Source: Campylobacterales bacterium (GTDB taxonomy: Bacteria > Campylobacterota > Campylobacteria > Campylobacterales > Sulfurimonadaceae). Taken from it: DNA of 8,900 nucleotides. The notes below the pieces were generated by a model. That model was not told the DNA's origin and ran no database searches. It was given only the letters and a program-made list of their open reading frames with translations. Position numbers and translations under genes: made by a program. Of this stretch, positions 6,721 through 8,900 are shown one piece after another (positions within the stretch are counted from its first letter, which is position 1; each line of letters starts with the position of its first letter). The DNA lies in assembly GCA_016937915.1 (NCBI GenBank), contig JAFGVR010000020.1:1-8900 (forward strand), given 5' to 3'.

Positions 6721-7968
6721 ATGAGTTTTTTAAAAGAATTTGATGAAGAGATATTTAACCTTTGTGAAAAAGAGCTAGAGCGTCAAACTGACCACTTGGA
6801 GATGATTGCATCTGAGAACTTTACACTTCCAGCTGTTATGGAAGCTATGGGTAGTGTATTTACAAACAAATACGCTGAGGGTTATCCAGCTAAGAGATAT
6901 TATGGTGGTTGTGAATACGCTGATGGTGTAGAGCAGTTAGCAATTGACAGAGCTTGTGAGCTTTTTGGATGTAAATTTGCAAATGTTCAACCACACTCAG
7001 GTAGCCAAGCAAACACTGCTGTTTATGCTGCACTACTTCAAGCTGGTGATAAACTTTTAGGTATGGATTTGAGTCATGGTGGACACTTAACTCACGGTAG
7101 TAAAGTTAGTTTTTCTGGTAAAAACTACCACTCTTTCTCTTACGGTGTTGAGCTTGATGGTCGCATCAACTATGATAGAGTTTTAGATATAGCTAAAATC
7201 GTTCAACCAAAAATCATAGTTTGTGGAGCTTCAGCTTACGCTAGAGAGATAGACTTCAAAAAATTTCGCGAAATTGCTGATGCTGTTGGTGCTATATTAT
7301 TTGCTGATATTGCTCACATAGCTGGTCTTGTAGCTGCGGGTGAACACCCTAGTCCATTCCCTTACGCTGATGTTGTAACTACTACTACACACAAAACTCT
7401 TGCTGGTCCAAGAGGTGGTTTAATTATGACAAATGATGAAGATATAGCTAAAAAAATAAACTCTGCAATCTTTCCAGCACTTCAAGGTGGGCCACTAGTT
7501 CATGTTATAGCTGCTAAAGCTGTTGGATTTAAACACAACCTATCAGATGCATGGAAAGATTATGCTAAACAAGTAAAAGCAAATGCTAAAGTTTTAGCTG
7601 AAGTTTTAATCAAAAGAGGTTATGATGTTGTGAGTGGTGGAACTGATAATCACTTAGTGCTAGTATCTTTTTTAAACAAAGAGTTTAGCGGTAAAGATGC
7701 AGATGCAGCTTTAGGGAATGCTGGTATTACTATAAATAAAAATACAGTTCCAGGTGAAACAAGAAGCCCATTTGTAACTTCAGGTATCCGTGTTGGAAGC
7801 CCTGCTCTTACAAGTCGTGGTATGAAAGAGGCTGAATTTGAACTAATCGCTAATAGAATGGCTGATGTTTTAGATGATATCAACAACACAGAACTTCAGG
7901 CAAAAGTAAAAGAGGAATTAAAAGCTTTAGCTCAGAATTTTGTGATTTATAATCAATCAACATATTAA
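6721..7968 (+). CDS. glyA: Serine hydroxymethyltransferase
   Basis: PLP enzyme interconverting serine plus tetrahydrofolate with glycine plus methylene-THF, the main source of one-carbon units; cytoplasmic. 415 residues, standard for bacteria (E. coli 417). The PLP lysine is Lys225 in [14 protein letters not shown]. Other expected residues are His122 (stacks on the PLP ring, GGHLTHG), Asp196 (pairs with the pyridine nitrogen) and His199 in [10 protein letters not shown], Tyr51 and Tyr61 in [13 protein letters not shown], and Arg357 (substrate carboxylate) in [10 protein letters not shown]. Nothing is missing. The SD AGGAG (6710-6714) stands 6 nt before the ATG. Codons are richer in GC and more regular than in cvpA and fur, consistent with strong expression. 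The next gene follows after 19 nt. Confidence 0.98.
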   Translation: MSFLKEFDEEIFNLCEKELERQTDHLEMIASENFTLPAVMEAMGSVFTNKYAEGYPAKRYYGGCEYADGVEQLAIDRACELFGCKFANVQPHSGSQANTAVYAALLQAGDKLLGMDLSHGGHLTHGSKVSFSGKNYHSFSYGVELDGRINYDRVLDIAKIVQPKIIVCGASAYAREIDFKKFREIADAVGAILFADIAHIAGLVAAGEHPSPFPYADVVTTTTHKTLAGPRGGLIMTNDEDIAKKINSAIFPALQGGPLVHVIAAKAVGFKHNLSDAWKDYAKQVKANAKVLAEVLIKRGYDVVSGGTDNHLVLVSFLNKEFSGKDADAALGNAGITINKNTVPGETRSPFVTSGIRVGSPALTSRGMKEAEFELIANRMADVLDDINNTELQAKVKEELKALAQNFVIYNQSTY

Positions 7969-7987
7969 TTAGATAAAGGAACTATTT

Positions 7988-8530
7988 ATGACAGCTATGG
8001 ATTTAAAACTTATTAAGATGGTAAGTGATCATTATTGGATAAAACATGATAATGTTTTTGATAAAATCACTTATAAAGGTCGTACTTTTTATAACAAATA
8101 TGAAAAAGTAAATGAGATGTTAAATCAATCTGTTATAAATAGACATTTAAAGGGTGAGATAACTATAGCTCATTCTTTAGTAAACTCTCGTGATAAAGTA
8201 GAGAACATTGTTATCGATTATAATGGTACAGATCCTGAGCGATTTTACCATAAGGCACAGTTATTGCTTCGTGAAGAGGGTTATTTGAATTTTACAGCTT
8301 ATGAAACAAAAACAAAAGGGCATCTGCATCTTTATATACATAAAGGGCACACAACTTTACAAGAAGCTATACAACTTGGTAAAATGATAAGTATGAAATT
8401 AGCAGCTAAGCAACCTAAACAGTGGAAAATATTTCCAAATAATGATATGCCGCCAGAATATAACATATTGGCATTACCTTACGAAGTTTTTGCAAAAGAG
8501 CGTGGAACTTCTTGGTCTAAACATATGTAG
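7988..8530 (+). CDS. DUF1882 domain protein, prim-pol-like fold suspected
   Basis: 180-residue soluble protein with no signal peptide or membrane segment. Its position after glyA and its sequence match the DUF1882 proteins confined to Campylobacterota (Cj0403 and HP0184, from memory). No biochemical function is known to me. The segment IVIDYNG (74-80, Asp77), then a helix [14 protein letters not shown] (86-99), then [14 protein letters not shown] (107-120, His112 and His114), then WKIFPNND (146-153) follows the order strand-acid, helix, small-x-His strand, final strand seen in archaeo-eukaryotic primase (prim-pol) domains such as the LigD polymerase. The usual DxD is reduced to DxN, so polymerase activity is doubtful. 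I recall that the HP0184 structure was classed with prim-pol folds; this should be verified. The ATG at 7988 has SD AAAGGA 7 nt upstream, better placed than for the ATG at 7997. Confidence 0.8.
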   Translation: MTAMDLKLIKMVSDHYWIKHDNVFDKITYKGRTFYNKYEKVNEMLNQSVINRHLKGEITIAHSLVNSRDKVENIVIDYNGTDPERFYHKAQLLLREEGYLNFTAYETKTKGHLHLYIHKGHTTLQEAIQLGKMISMKLAAKQPKQWKIFPNNDMPPEYNILALPYEVFAKERGTSWSKHM

Positions 8531-8548
8531 TTGCTTTTAGCAACTATA
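8526..8548 (+). promoter_or_regulatory. Hairpin at the end of the DUF1882 gene
   Basis: TAGTTGC (8528-8534) and GCAACTA (8540-8546) form a perfect 7-bp stem with loop TTTTA; a G-U and a U-A pair can extend it to 9 bp. The stop codon TAG (8528-8530) is in the left arm. No U-tract follows, so it is unlikely to terminate transcription fully; mRNA processing or translational control is possible. It overlaps an alternative pairing described in the findings. Confidence 0.5.
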
Positions 8549-8577
8549 GCTCGAACCAAAAAGCAAGGAGAAAAAAA

Positions 8578-8900
8578 ATGGAAGAAAAACAACAGCTAAA
8601 TGATATTATCTTAAATAAAGGTGATTCTATCAATAATAATAAAAAAATAGTTTTAGCGGTAGCTACGCTTGGAGTAGTTCTAATCATAGTTGTATTATTG
8701 ATGAATTCTATATCCTCAAGTGGAACAGATAATTTACCACAAGCTGTTCTTCCTCCTGAGCCAAAGAGTGTAAAACAAGAGACTAAGAGTGAACCATTAT
8801 TTGAAGAGGTACAAGTGGTTCAAGAAAATAATACTAATAATAATCTTGACAATATTGCACAAAGATTAAAAGAAGAGAGTAAACAAGAGATTGTAGAGAT
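8578..8900 (+). CDS. Single-pass membrane protein, N-terminal part (probable SPOR-domain protein; 3' end outside window)
   Basis: The frame is open from ATG 8578 to the right edge, giving 107 complete codons. A strong SD, AAGGAG (8565-8570), lies 7 nt upstream. The protein starts with a short hydrophilic, cytoplasmic-looking segment ending in Lys-Lys (about 1-24). One hydrophobic helix follows, near 25-42 (IVLAVATLGVVLIIVVLL), with no signal peptidase site, so it is probably a type II anchored protein facing the periplasm. The visible remainder is low-complexity: a Pro-Glu-Lys linker and an Asn-rich stretch, then Lys/Glu-rich helix. Relatives carry a SPOR-domain protein (Cj0404) at this position, binding denuded septal peptidoglycan; the SPOR domain itself would be at the unseen C-terminus, so that assignment rests on gene order and N-terminal architecture only. 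Confidence 0.75.
   Translation, partial: MEEKQQLNDIILNKGDSINNNKKIVLAVATLGVVLIIVVLLMNSISSSGTDNLPQAVLPPEPKSVKQETKSEPLFEEVQVVQENNTNNNLDNIAQRLKEESKQEIVE

Noticed and set aside
7650..7889. 79-residue minus-strand ORF inside glyA
   Set aside because: Antisense shadow of a strongly conserved glyA segment; no independent support.
1..8900. Mobile element, phage, defence system, CRISPR array or tRNA gene
   Set aside because: Nearly all sequence is explained by conserved housekeeping genes; no transposase, integrase, repeat array or cloverleaf-like sequence was seen in the short gaps.

Overview
The window is an ordinary chromosomal segment of a low-GC bacterium. It is best read as a member of the Campylobacterota, and the protein sequences look closest to Sulfurimonas-like genera (genus-level inference). 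The strongest taxonomic clue is gene order: cvpA - fur - lysS - glyA - DUF1882 - single-pass membrane protein. From memory this matches the Campylobacter jejuni Cj0399-Cj0404 block, and part of it matches the Helicobacter pylori lysS-glyA-HP0184 block. No mobile element, CRISPR array, tRNA or rRNA gene, or phage gene was seen.

Layout. (1) 1-530: 3' part of mnmA, the tRNA 2-thiouridylase, entering from the left edge. (2) 601-2547: uup, a two-domain ABC-F ATPase with the C-terminal coiled coil of the Uup branch. (3) 2565-3923, minus strand: a class II DAHP synthase, first enzyme of the shikimate pathway. It converges on uup, and both stop codons lie inside one AT-rich hairpin. (4) 3924-4075: divergent promoter region between the DAHP synthase and the rightward operon. 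It carries a clear TATAAT box at 3992-3997 and a roughly 70-nt leader with a possible 16-codon upstream ORF. (5) 4076-8900: a tightly packed rightward operon with gaps of -1 to 47 nt: cvpA (membrane protein), fur (iron-responsive regulator), lysS (lysyl-tRNA synthetase), glyA (serine hydroxymethyltransferase), a DUF1882 protein, and the N-terminal part of a membrane-anchored protein that runs off the right edge and is probably the SPOR-domain protein found there in relatives.

How the genes fit together. Most are housekeeping: tRNA modification, ribosome-associated ATPase, aromatic amino acid entry step, tRNA charging and one-carbon metabolism. fur is the regulatory exception; it has no evident promoter of its own and appears to depend on transcription from upstream of cvpA.

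No wholly new system is evident. The observations most worth following are: the DUF1882 protein looks like a degenerate prim-pol (AEP-like) fold; the leader before the last gene can form two mutually exclusive hairpins, one touching the Shine-Dalgarno (SD) sequence; the DAHP synthase ribosome-binding region is perfectly complementary over 9 nt to the 3' end of its own mRNA; and a short ORF may be translationally coupled to cvpA.
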